From: Phascolomyces articulosus
Lineage: Eukaryota > Mucoromycota > Mucoromycetes > Mucorales > Lichtheimiaceae
NCBI GenBank assembly: GCA_025677815.1
Contig: JAIXMP010000001.1
Location: forward strand, 930,001 to 994,000
Direction: 5' to 3'
Length of the DNA stretch: 64,000 nt
In this document: positions 39,716 to 51,119 of the stretch, piece by piece
Layout of the letters: every line of letters begins with the position of its first letter
How positions within the stretch are numbered: position 1 is the first letter of the stretch
Made by a program: the position numbers and the translations under genes
Notes under the pieces: generated by a model
Databases searched by the model: none
Told to the model about the DNA's origin: nothing
The model's input: the letters and a program-made list of their open reading frames with translations, nothing else

Positions 39716-40439
39716 TGTTACTTCCATTTTCCCCCCACTCTCTTTTATTATTATTATTATTATTATTATTTTAAAATCAATTATCAAGTATTGTTGTTAC
39801 CGCATAAAGAAAACTTTACATGTGATTCATGCATTCAAGAAGTAGTTGTCGCTCCTACTGTCGCAACTATTGCTAATATCGTATCAACTGTTGCCATTAT
39901 TGTACCTATTATTCCTTATATCTAGGTAATTGTTGCACTTGAAGTAACAGAACATGCCCAAGTGATAGCAATTATTGCATCAATTCAAGCAATCCTTACT
40001 CTATGAATAGCAATCTTTACCAGATCATAAGCAGAAATTACCCATAAATTAGTAATTGATCCCATTAGATTAGAAAATTAAATAGTATAAATAGGACGAA
40101 GAAAAATTCTTTTGAATAAAAATCACCTTTTAGTCACCTTTAGTCATCTCTTAGTCATATCTTTAACCATCTATTAAATTTCCCTTAGTTTTCGATAAAG
40201 GAAACGACTATCAGGTCACTCTCCTCTTTTCTCTTAAATCTTTTAAGTTATTTATCTTTAATTACCATACTTAGTGATTGTTGACATTGTGTTGTATAAA
40301 CAGACAACCTTTGATTTTATTATTTTTCTCTTGTTTATTTTATTTTCCCAGCTAAACTTACAGCTTATTTTATCTTCCTTGAGTTATTACTCAAATTCTT
40401 TATTATATTTTCGTTACGCCATAAAAATAGGACGTAACA
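39716..40439 (+). mobile_element. Solo LTR 2 (724 bp), TSD ATAC
   Basis: The termini TGTTAC and GTAACA are perfect inverted repeats. The insert splits the unit sequence GTTCAAGAGATACCCTGCAGG: it stops at GATAC (39715) and resumes as ATACCTTGCAGG at 40440, so ATAC is duplicated (39712-39715 and 40440-40443). A TATAAATA at 40086-40093 gives plus orientation, and a (TTA)n tract lies near its 5' end. The sequence is unlike LTR 1, so two different LTR-element families inserted within ~0.2 kb of repeat. Confidence 0.87.
39744..39771. repeat. (TTA)n microsatellite inside solo LTR 2
   Basis: About nine TTA units lie near the 5' end of the LTR. Confidence 0.85.
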
Positions 40440-40904
40440 ATACCTTGCAGGTTTCGTGTAATGCGTTAACTGAGAAATTTTCTACTTGCTGTGGTAAGGC
40501 AGGAAGTGAGAGTCTTGAATAGTTTCTTTGTCGACAACCCTGCAGCTGCAGTTGAGGAATCACTGGATTAGTCTGGTTTTCTGGAAGTTGCAAGTACGTA
40601 GTTACCTCTAATGGTGCAAAATGACGAGTGTATGAGTACTACCAACAGTTAAGGATGGTAAGGTTTTTATCGTTTTTTATGGCTAATGCATACAAGGGGA
40701 GAAAAGCTGCAGCTGAAGCAAAAAGTGGGTTATGAAATAACAGTATGGTTTTTTTAGCAGTTTCGACGACTTTTACTATTGTTGGAGAGACAGGCTTCAT
40801 ATAACTATCTTGCTATGTATTTTATTATATTTTATTTTGGTTTTTCCGATGTAAACATACTGCAAGTGTAATAATATAATGCTTTTACTGTATTCTCAAC
40901 AAAA

Positions 40905-42784
40905 AATTACTGGGAAGGTGCTCTTCCGTATTTTTTAAATGGATTATCGTCAGTTCAGACAAGGTTTGATACCTTTGAACGTGTGTTATTAAAAAATGAC
41001 CCAGATATTATAATTGGAGATAGTGGATTATATGCAGTAGTGTAAAAAAAGATGCAGGAACAAATTCGGGAAATGTTCTCATCGAACAATCAGCAACAAG
41101 ACGACAACAGAGACTGGATGAGGATGATGAGAGTGATGAGAATGATGAATAAAAAGACAGCGACGACATGCAATTACAATTTTAGATGACGATGAAGGTA
41201 TTGGTAATGGCAGTGAAACAACAGCATCAGAATCAACAAAGGAAAATATCAATGAAGCTATAACAGACCCAACGACGAAAAACGATGGTGGTAATGTAGA
41301 ATTATCCGAAATCTGGCCACCATTCTATAGTTCTACAATAGATGAACTTGGTTGCAAATCATCATTATATTATTTTTGGGCATGGGAGCTAGGAATGATA
41401 AATGGTATAATAATTGATGGACGTGAAAAAGTAACAACTGGAAGCAGATTTTGGAAAAGCAGTGGAGATGTTTTTGGTGGCAGAAATGCCTCTTTTGTAA
41501 GGTTTCATATGTGGGTGAATACGGACGAAAGCAATAACAGAAAAAAAAACAACCTTTTCACAGAGGTTTTACTTTGGTGATATTAAAGTGGTTTTTAAAC
41601 ATTCCTACGGTTAAACATTCCTATGAGGAAGACACAAGATTACCTGCACTTGTGAAGCTCGTAAAATTCGCAAAACCGAGTAAATTTGATGGATCATAAC
41701 CGCGGCAACTCTCTGGTAGAAAATTAAAGGTCATTGATGAAGAGGATATTGTTAGTTTTGCTGGCCAGGCAAAGAGTTTGGGTGAAAAAATATATGATTT
41801 CTGGTCCAAATCAGAGATGGAAAATTATCGCAATTACAGTAGCATCAAGTGACTATAGTAGTCATATCGAATCTGATTCTTCAAGTTATACTGAAACCGG
41901 CTTTTCAAGCAATAATCATGCTAACACTGGAAATAATAATTAAAGAACAGGTGGTCAGTATCAATCAACAGGAGAAAATGGAACTGCTTCAGGTCGTGGA
42001 CAAGATGGAGATGGTAGTGCCACTGGAAGAGTGGTTAGTACTATTGATAATGAATCTTCAAGTTATGATGGTACGGGGAGTAGTAATCAATAAACAGGAA
42101 GCTCTAGTTCGTCTTCAAGCCAACATGGAACTGCTTCAGGTCGAGCACGAGGACGTGGGCGACGTGGGGGTGGTAGCGCCAGTGGAATGATTAGAGATAT
42201 TAGTAATGAATCTTCAAGTCGTGATGATCTGGGAAGTAGTAATCAAGAATCAGGAATTTCTGCCTCATCAATTAGTCAACGTGGAGCTGGTGCTAAAGGA
42301 CGAGCCCTTGAACGAGTTGGACGTATTACTCGATCTCGGTAAGTGCTTTTGATAGTAAACGTATTATTAATAATATATATACTCATGTACCTTTTTCGTA
42401 TATAGAACACAAATTAAATAATTGAAGGTTGATTTAATCGCTAGTAGTATTTTATAATCAGTAATAAATAAATAAAAATATTTGCATGCCACTTTATATG
42501 GGATACATATTTGCAATACCGAAATGAGAAAGGTGAAAGGAGAGAAAGGAGAAAGGAAGAAAAAACGATATTTAATGGTATTGTTAAATCACCTTAAATA
42601 TTGTTTGTTCTTGTTACTTGTCATTCTTGTTCTATCATGTTAAATCATGTTGTTTGTGAAAAACATTAGTGGGGAACATGATTTAACAAGTAACATGTTT
42701 TAACAATGTTCAACATATTTTGACAAGCTTTTTTCTTACAGTGTAAGGAGACAACCACGTACTAACTGCATCCGGGTGAATTAG
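40905..42784 (+). pseudogene. Decayed gene with unknown N-terminal domain and Gly/Ser/Arg-rich repeat tail
   Basis: Four coding blocks follow in order but in broken frames: NYWEGALPYFLNGLSSVQTR to DSGLYAVV with a stop at 41043; TILDDDEGIGNGSETTASE to SLYYFWAWELGMINGIIIDG with a stop near 41578; LPALVKLVKFAKPSKFDGS, a TAA at 41697, then PRQLSGRKLKVIDEEDIVSF; and a tail of SSNQ-TGSSSSSSQHGTASGR-type repeats with stops at 41941 and 42091. An intact-looking intron (42339-42741, GTAAGT to TTACAG) links to a last exon RRQPRTNCIRVN-stop. At least two frameshifts and four stops make it non-functional. I cannot assign the domain. It adjoins the LTR-riddled repeat array. Confidence 0.65.
42638..42688. 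repeat. Perfect 14-bp inverted repeat (hairpin)
   Basis: TGTTAAATCATGTT at 42638-42651 is exactly complementary to AACATGATTTAACA at 42675-42688, with a 23-nt loop. Flanking CTTGTTACTTG and CAAGTAACATG extend the pairing imperfectly. It lies within the intron of the decayed gene. Confidence 0.8.
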
Positions 42785-43480
42785 AATCGGGTGCACCAGA
42801 AGTCAATCAATGATGTTATAGATAAATAAACATATCACATCATGTACAAAATGAACGCTTCTGCGTGATGATGAAGAATAATTTGTCACATACTTATATA
42901 AATACACACCAATCAAAGATAAACTTCAGGAGTGGTGCCAAGAATACCAAAGTAAAAGTGTTTTTCATTCCGTTGCTGTTGACAAGCTATAATTTAGTAA
43001 ATGTACTTTTTTTCATCCAACATCTGTTTTTCTATATGATTTATACCTAATGAAATGCTAAAAAACATAACATTTAATTCATATCAAAAAAATTGATCAC
43101 AATCAGCCAAGCGCTACAATAATATCAGAGATGTCTATGTCCAATGTTTATACATGATAATGTTGAATAAAGTACACAAATGCTTTATATTAAGAAAAAC
43201 AGAATAAAAAGTGAAAATCGCAAAGTACAATCAATCAAATTGAGAGAGAGAGATATAAAAATTGGAGGAGAAGGAGAAAGGAAGAGGTTAGGAAGGATGA
43301 GGAGGAGAAATTTGATATTGATGTTATAAGGTAAAAATAGTAGTAACAGAGTAATAATAGTTTTCTTTCCTTTTGTCTTCTTTTTTTGATCTTCTTGTAA
43401 AGAAAAAGAGGATGATAAAAAAAAAGAGGTAAAAGAGAGGGTAGATAAAGGGTATTTTTTTTATACTTTAATTAAAACTA
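42785..43480. other. Intergenic
   Basis: AT-rich with a purine-rich stretch (43240-43450) that likely forms the 3' UTR of the following minus-strand gene. No other feature seen. Confidence 0.5.
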
Positions 43481-45483
43481 TTACCATTTAGCGATCAAAG
43501 CTTCGGCAGGAATAACAGGGATAGTACCATCATTATCATGAGTAGAATCGACTGCAGGCATACGACCTGTACCTACTCTACCAGAAGAGGGGGAAGCATC
43601 ATCGGAATGAGTAGGTTCTTCGTACCAGCCTTCAGAGGCATCGCTATGAACACTTTGTTGGGCAAGAGCTTGGATTTCTTCCTCGATAAAAGGAGCAGCA
43701 TCAGTATGATCAGGAATATCTTCAGTAACAGCACTTTCATCTTCCCAATCACTACCAACAGCGACTTCATCGCTATGGAATTCAGTATCGCTGGGAAGTG
43801 GGGCAGCTTTGACTTCATCGGTATGTTGTGTAGACGCACCATGTTCATCGACTTCTTCGGTAATCCAAGCATCCGCATCATCATGGGATTCAGGAGAATC
43901 CTCAAACCATTCACCAGAAGCAAGGTTAGGATGTACTTCTTGCTGAGCTTGTTCTTCAATCCAATCACCAGAAGCAACATTTTCATGCCAATCACCATCA
44001 AAGTGGGCTTCGATTTCTTGTGCTTGCCATTCAACGACATTGTCATGTTGACCCGAAGTATGCTCTTCATATGATACTTCTTGTTCTTCCCATTGACCGA
44101 CATTGGTATGATCAAACTTTTTGATATCTTCCACCCATTCGCCATTTTGATGTTCGTATGAACCTTCGACATCATCAGGGTTGATTTGTTCTTCTTGCCA
44201 TTGACCGACATTGGTAAAGTCCATGACATATTCGACCTTGGCATCATCGTCATGTTCTTCAGCTTGGAAACCTTCAGCATCCACATGAGCAGGATCGTAT
44301 TCTTCATCGGAAAATGTGCCATCATTGGTATGATCAAACATATTTTCAGCGGTATCTTCATGTTTGGGTTCAGGTTCAACGTCTAATTCGACGGCTAGCC
44401 ATTCAGTTACATCGTCGTGTTGAGTTTCTTTGCCAGATTTGGAGAAAAGTTGATCCAATTCTTGATTCAAATGATCGTTCAAATGAGTACGTTCATCATA
44501 GTTTGTGAACCATTTGTTCTTATGTTCGCCTTCATCTTTTTTATCATCCTCTTTCACGTAATCGTCCAATTGTTGAAGGGCATGACTCCAATCTTTACTA
44601 TCGTCGTTTTTGTGATCCTTCTTTTGGTCAGTTTCTTTTTCCTGCTTCTTTTCATCATCATCCTCATCATCCTCGCGAGTGATTTTGAAGGTAGCAGAAT
44701 CGGCTTGACAAGCAGGGCCGCCAATAGCTGCAAGATGGAAATGGAAATCGCCTAAATAAAGTAATTTTTTATTAATTCCACGAACCCCCTTTTTTTTATA
44801 TATTTGATTCATTGTTTGGCCTGGTAACTATTACTTACCAGTATCTTGACCATTAAGTGAGATGGGAATTTCACCCGAAACACCCTTGGAAGCATCTAAT
44901 TATAATAATTACAAAAAAACAAGTCAGTATTTTTTCAACAGGTTTTTTTTTTGTTTTTTGAAAAAGCGCCCTTCTCTTTGGTTGCGTTTGGTTCACTTAC
45001 TAAAGACATTCACCATGGCAACAGTCTTTTGTTCAGGATTCACAATGGTGACATTGACTTGTTGAATGCCCTTAGGAGCTTGCCAAGAAATCAAGTGTCG
45101 AGAATTATCAGCGAACGAGAGACCTAATAATTTGTTATTATTATAATTATTATACAGAAATATATTATTAATGTAAATCAAATCGAGTCAGTTGATCAAA
45201 TTACTGTCAAAATATAATCATATTATGTACCTTCTTCCATTGGATATGTGACACGGAAAGCTATTTAATTTTTTTATTTTCAGGTTCGTGATTAGTATTT
45301 TTTTAAAAAAAATTAAATGATTCCATTGAAATGACAACAATAATGTTAATATTTACTGGAACAAATGTCGGTAGGTGATCCGTCATTATTATGTGTGCCA
45401 TCGAAAAGAGGATTGGCTTGAACAAAAGTTCCCAATTGAAGCATTACAGTAGCCAAACTTGCCAATTGAATTAACCTCATCAT
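43481..45483 (-). CDS. Secreted protein: KRE9/KNH-like N-terminal domain with long acidic Trp-repeat tail
   Basis: Five exons (45357-45483, 45231-45260, 45001-45123, 44839-44895, 43481-44751) encode 535 residues. MMRLIQLASLATVMLQLG begins a signal peptide ending near QANP. Residues ~40-145 resemble the KRE9/KNH / Ser-Thr-rich GPI-protein N-terminal beta-sandwich: TFRVTYPMEEGLSFADN, LISWQAPKGIQQVNVTIVNP, GDFHFHLAAIGGPAC with paired Cys. From ~150 on the protein is strongly acidic, first Lys/Asp/Glu-rich, then with repeats of the form G-x-W-x-E-E/D (NVGQWQEEQ, NGEWVED, NVGQWEEQE, SGDWIEEQ, SGEWFED, EGWYEEP). It ends RMPAVDSTHDNDG-TIPVIPAEALIAKW, with no GPI-anchor signal. A role in the cell wall or extracellular matrix is inference. 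Exon 2 is only 30 nt. Confidence 0.75.
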
Positions 45484-46671
45484 TGTGTATGTACTTTAAG
45501 GGTTCGGAAGGAGGAGGAAAGGGTTATTTTATAATTTAAAAAAAAGGGAATGGCAATGTATGTTTTTAAATGAGAGGAAAGGAAGAAAAAGGAGTGCGGG
45601 TGTTTTTTTTGTTAATAAAAGAAGAAAAAAGAAAAAGGGAAGGAAAGGTTGAAAAGGTAAAGGTGAGTTTTGCTACTAAAAAAAAATCTTAATTAAAGAT
45701 TTGTGTCCATCCAATTTCTATTGTTACACCAGCAAAACAGCAAGGCAATAACAAAATTAGCTGGTAAATGCCATTCTATTTCTCACTATTTTTGGATCAA
45801 AAACAAAAAACTAACGATCGCAATGATGTGGGTTCCCTGATTATTATTATTAATATCTCAAAATGATTGCTTCCATTCTATTATTATTATAGATAATGTT
45901 CATTTCTCATAATAAAATATATATAATATTCTGGATAATACTGAATATAACTTGATAAAATAATGATAATAGAATCATTGGAACTGTTTGTTTTTCCAAG
46001 CATTAAAAAAAAGTCTGGATGTGTATATATAAATACAAGAAAACCCCACTCCGCTGTGTACTCCCTTTACTAACCAAAATTAGCAACTCATCTTGCTTTT
46101 GCATCAAGAAAATATATTTTAACTTTTGTTATTTTTCGCTTTATAGCTTATATTTCATAATGATTGTAACCTTTTGTTATATAACATGATCGAATTTATG
46201 CTTATTCTACTATATATTATTAAAATGATAATGCCATTCATCATCGTCATCATTAGAAACTTTTGATTTCCTTAACAAATCTGTCTGACCTATAGAATAA
46301 AGAAATATGTCTTTTAACCTTAATTTTCCCACAATGTTCATATTATTGAATATATATATATATATATATATCCATATATAGGCCAAATACTTAGTATCTA
46401 CAGCACATTTTATTTCAATTCAAGCAGCAGAATCCAGAATTCAATAGTTATATATATATATTTGGGATACTATAAGTGTATAAGCAATTATTCAATCGCA
46501 GTTGAAGAAAAAATTGACCGTTTTATTAATAAATTTTACCTTCATGACAAAAAGTAGTCAAAATGATTATATACAGTAATTGATGATAACATCATGTCCA
46601 TATATTTACTGCATTATTTTCATGAAAACAAACATATTATTTGGTAGACATATACAAAAGATAACCATTTA
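45484..46671. other. Intergenic
   Basis: The purine-rich promoter side of the KRE9-like gene (minus-strand CT tracts) is followed by AT-rich DNA with a (TA)n tract at 46350-46371. No gene seen. Confidence 0.5.
46350..46371. repeat. (TA)n dinucleotide tract
   Basis: Eleven TA units, 300 bp downstream of the A-T-R gene. Confidence 0.85.
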
Positions 46672-49600
46672 TTAAGCACTCTGCCATGATGCAATACATT
46701 TTTTAAACAAATGAGCATTAAATACTGTTGCATTTGCTAATGATGGTACTATTCTAACTGTTTTTTCAGTGTCCCATAGGATCATTCTGTTTTTTTTCAT
46801 ATCATTATCTTTCTGTACTTCTTTTATAGACAACCAGTGTTCCTCAAAATAAGGTAGTAGTTTATATGCAGGATAGTCTTGATGTTTTCGTAACTCATTG
46901 ATCCATTCTTTTGGTTTCACCACATCAAATGTAATTCCACTACCAGCCATTGCATTTAACACATCTGACCAAGTTGCTTGGTTTGGGTTGACTATATGGT
47001 ATACGGTAGCAGCACCAGTCAAAGTAGTGTTTATCCACTCTCTTGGTATTTTTTTTTCTTCGCGATTTTCTTTTTTCTTGTGTGATGATCTTTTGTTGGC
47101 TTTTTTCCATCGCAACAAGAATTTCCAAATATTATAATCAGTGTAATTGTCATGATCATCGTGGAAATGTTTTCTATCACGTCGTTTACGAGTCCATTTT
47201 TGCAGGTGAGTGAGTCGTCTTTGTCCCTTGGCCGTTTGAATAATGTTTTTGTTACTATGATATAACATGATTTCCAAAATAGTTTTTGCTGCTTCATCGG
47301 CGGGAATCCAGTCAATCGTTGACAACAAAGGCGTAAGATCTGGCATCATTTTCATAGCTAATCCAGCTTGCATTACCATTGGGTACTTTTCATTAATATC
47401 CCATATTCCATAAGAGGTATCACCACATAGTTGTCCCAATCTTTCGATAAAGCATGGCATATTTTTATGCTCGGCCAAATAAACGAGCAAATGTTCGACA
47501 ATATATTTGGATTGAGCATAACCCATCGACATGGATACATGTGGATCTTGCAGTGATGGACATTCTGGTACCACGTAAACGAAATCCTTGGGTCTTTGTA
47601 AAAATTGAGCAAGCAAAGCTGTAGCACTCACGCTAGATATAACATGGACTTGGATGGGTGGATCGACTGCATTGCGATAGGCAAATTTCATCAAGTTGTA
47701 TAATCCATATATACATTCGCGTTCAAAATGTCGGACCGTTTGATAGAAATCCATAAGCCAACCACAACATTGAATTATGGTCACTTTGCTTTGGAGCTGT
47801 ATATAGGTTGTATCATCCAATCCCAGCTTTGGATGATTGAGATTCAGATGCAATAGTATCACTTTTTTGTTGTTAAAGAGAAAACGGTGCATATCGATCT
47901 TGTTATTATCGCCATGACGTTGATGAAAAGATTTTATGAATCGCTCTTTCCATTCATCTTGATTTTTTTTCTTGGTATCATCATCACCATCGGTATTACG
48001 AATGATGCAGTAGATATTTTCAATATGAGGAGATTGGATCATGGCCTTGAGTAAGAAGGAACCGAGGAACCCTGATGCACCGGTCAACATAACAGTGTGT
48101 TTTTGTTTCTCTTTTTTGATGTGTGTGTGACTATGGTGGGTAACAGTTGCTTTAGACTTGATTGGAAAATCAGACTCAATTCGTACGAAATAATCATGGA
48201 GAATGGATTGTGTTTCTTGATATCGTTTCTCTTCATGTTGTTTTTTATTTTCCTTGGAAAATAATTTTGATTCTTCTTGTTCTATTGTTTCTTTTGTTGA
48301 ATGAGAATTTTCGATGCCGTTACAAGTAACTGTTGAGGTGACCGGAAAAAAGGAAGTACGTCGATTAGTAGGATGCAGTACGTTGTCCCTGTTGCATTCT
48401 TCATTGAGGACCTGAACCATAGAGTTAATGGTGGGGTATTCAAAACAAAAATTAGTCACCATGGAGGATAAAATGTTGTTGAAGCGGGCAGCAATTTTAT
48501 TTCGCAATTGTATAGCAAGGAGTGAGTTAAGTCCATAATCAAAGAGTGATACTGAAGGATCAATATCTTTGGGCTGACATTGAAGAACTTGAGCTGCAGT
48601 GTGACATAGGAACTGTTGAACATTATTTTCAGTTGATGTTATAACTGCCGTTTCATCCAGCACTATTGGTACAGTTATTTCTGTTGATGATGATGATGAT
48701 GCAATTGATTGACCAGAAAAAGAAAAAGAGAGTGCAGTGGATGATAGTCTTTTATGTTTATTTTCTTCGGTGCCAACTACTATCGCTGATGATATATTCC
48801 CATTGTTGGTTTTGTTGTTGATAATGCTTCCTTGGAGAAATGTAGTGTACATTTGTTCAATCTCTTTTTGGTATGATTGTATGGCTTTTTTTCGAATGAC
48901 AGATCCCTTGAATGTTGCAGGTAAACTTCGGTTCAATGGCAAAATATAAACCATTTTAGGAATCATAATGATACTATGATTTGGTGCAATAGCATTGGCA
49001 AGTTTGACAGATTTATAGACTATATAGATACGTAATAATCAAATGATTTAAAAGATGTCGAAAGCTCTTTCCGAAATTCGTGCATACTCTTACCTTCATT
49101 AATCATTTCTATTGGAGAATATTTAGTTATCTCATCCATAGCAAGTTCAACCAATACGGCAGTACATTCTCTGTTTTCACCAATCACCATACAATTTCGA
49201 ACAATGTCAGTTTTTCTGATTTCATTTTCCATGGGAATAGGGTTCGTTTTTTCACCATTTTTCCTACATATAAAAAATATACAATGTATTTTTTTTGTCA
49301 TCCAACGCATTGGAATAGTAGTTACCGAGAAAAAAGAAGAGTATATGGGTCTATTTATTATTTTCATGTAAAAGTAAAATTACAACTATAAGTGAAAGGG
49401 TTCTTACATGACCAATGTGTCATCCATACGCCCAATATGGTACCAAGTATTCGATTTAGGCGGATCTTCAATGTATAGATCTCCCGTTGCATAACTTCCA
49501 TCATCTTGTTTGCTGACATTACACCCGAGAGCAGGATAATTTGAAGCAAATATAAGTTGACTAGCACCTGTTGGATCTTTCTTGTCTAGAGGTTCCCAAT

Positions 49601-51119
49601 AGATATATGGTGTGAGTACCTCTGCTGGTTTGATATGATACCATTTTTTATTATTTCTCGAAAGATCAGGACCTGCAATGAAACCAGTTTCTAGAAGAAT
49701 CATACAAATATAAGAATACAAATATAAGATAATAGGAGAATGAGAATGATCGTCGTTTATCAGTTTATATATTATGCATAGCATATTACTGCTATGAATT
49801 ATCATATATGTGAAAAAAAATTCACCTGAAGAACCGTATGAATTGCGTACATTTAATCCAATGGAATGTAAATATTCACCCACTTGAATTGAAAGCGAAG
49901 CACCACCGTAAGAACAATACTTGACTCGCCGTAACAGTGTTGTAAAATAAGTTCGATTTTGCTTTGCTTCTTTATTGTCGTGATTTTGTTTCTTTTTAAT
50001 ATAAGTTGCCAAATCTTCCAATTGTATCGGAGGTACAATCATCACAGTAACATTATACTTGTCAATAACAGATAGTGTCTCTTGAGGTAAAGGTGGAAGC
50101 CGATGAAACATAATTGTGGTGGCACCTTGTGATACAGACATGAAAAGTGATATAATTCCATGTAAATGGAATAGAGGAAACGTTAACATGACAACATCAT
50201 TACTCATACCTCCAAAAGATGGATTGGCATTAGAAAAATGTGAAGCAAGCAAATCGAGGATAGGAAACAAAAGCCCGCGATTTTTTTGATAAACTGGTTT
50301 AGGAAACGTTGTCGTTCCAGAGGTATGAATGATCATAATAATTTCATCATGTTGCTGTTTTATTGTTGTTTTTGTAGTCGTTCTCGCTACACTGCGTTCC
50401 TGATACTGGTTATCATCAAAAAAGTTCATATTCTCCTTTTTTTTATGAGAAAGTAAACAGGTTTCCAATAACACTTGTTCCTTGATGAATTTTTTTACAA
50501 CCTTGACACCCTTTGCACTACTGTTGAATGGAGTATCATTATCATTATCATTATTATTGTTATTGCTGTCTTCTTGTTGACTTTGTTGATATTGTATAAA
50601 GCATTTGTGAGCTGTTTTGGTATATTTATCAGATGTAATCAAACAAATAGTGTTCGTCTTGGTCAACAAGTGTACAATCGCTGGTTCTGAATTACGAGGT
50701 GAAATAGGGAAAACAACGTATTTTAATTTGAGAATTGCCAGCAAGGTCAAGTAGGATAAAACAGGATCATCCATCATGTAAGCAACAACCATGATCCCGT
50801 CGTTTTGATCCTTGTTAATTTTTTCAAGCATTTTGAGTTCTGGTCCCAATGTTTGAGCAAAATGAGTAGAAATCATATCCACTTGGTTAAATGTCAAAGT
50901 CTCGAAATCGGGCGTTGTTTTTGTAGTTTCTGTTGGATCGTTACTCATTTTTTGTGCTTGATACCGTTGTTCTTCCTGATAACGAATGCAGACTTTGTCT
51001 CCGTATATGATGACACGTTCTTGAAACATATCAATTAGTGATCCATAATTGATGTAACTATTTTTCTTATTATTGCTGCCTTCGATCGACATATCATTAG
51101 GTTGTTCGGTTACTTTCAT
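46672..51119 (-). CDS. NRPS-like adenylation-thiolation-reductase (A-T-R) enzyme, carboxylic acid reductase type
   Basis: Four exons (49826-51119, 49408-49690, 49094-49263, 46672-49019) give 1364 residues. The adenylation domain (~20-620) has core motifs IIHTSGTTTFPKPVY (A3), NSYGSSGETGFI (A5), DGSYATGDLY (A7), GRMDDTLVMKNGEKTNPIPM (A8) and SVIRKKAI (A10 Lys). A carrier domain near 740 has DYGLNSLLAIQLRNKI, whose Ser accepts phosphopantetheine. The thioester-reductase domain begins ~890 with VMLTGASGFLGSFLLKAM (NAD(P)-binding Rossmann) and keeps the catalytic GYAQSKYIVEHL (Tyr-x3-Lys). Such enzymes activate a carboxylic acid as acyl-AMP, load it on the carrier and release it reductively as an aldehyde. 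No condensation domain is present, so it is not a peptide synthetase. No biosynthetic neighbours are visible. Lys2 is the related primary-metabolism enzyme, but the A8 motif GEKTNP-PME is typical of the fungal NRPS-like reductases. The substrate is unknown. Confidence 0.88.

Larger units (their letters stand above)
37887..40660. repeat. Tandem repeat array, period ~373 bp, interrupted by two solo LTRs
   Basis: The motif CAGGTTTCGTGTAATGCGTT begins copies at 38111 (truncated, 110 bp), 38221 (374 bp), 38595 (372 bp once both LTRs and their duplications are removed) and 40448 (partial, diverging by ~40660). Upstream, 37887-38090 is a strongly diverged copy; its CCCTACAGCTACAGTT matches CCCTGCAGCTGCGGTT of the array, and TTAGTTATTCGGCTC matches TTAGTTATTAGGCTC. 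Units contain no conserved long ORF on either strand; minus-strand frames of 64-80 codons are present but not preserved. It behaves as a short satellite or the internal repeats of a non-autonomous element. Confidence 0.85.

Noticed and set aside
41941..42093. Repeat-induced point mutation as cause of the stops at 41941 and 42091
   Set aside because: By comparison with the parallel repeat (NQESG) the stop at 42091 replaces Glu, not Gln, so it is not a simple C-to-T change. Only the stop at 41697 fits, so RIP is not supported.
43573..44379. Long Met/Lys-rich minus-strand ORF
   Set aside because: It is an alternative frame of the acidic repeat exon of the KRE9-like gene, with composition driven by GAA/GAT repeats.
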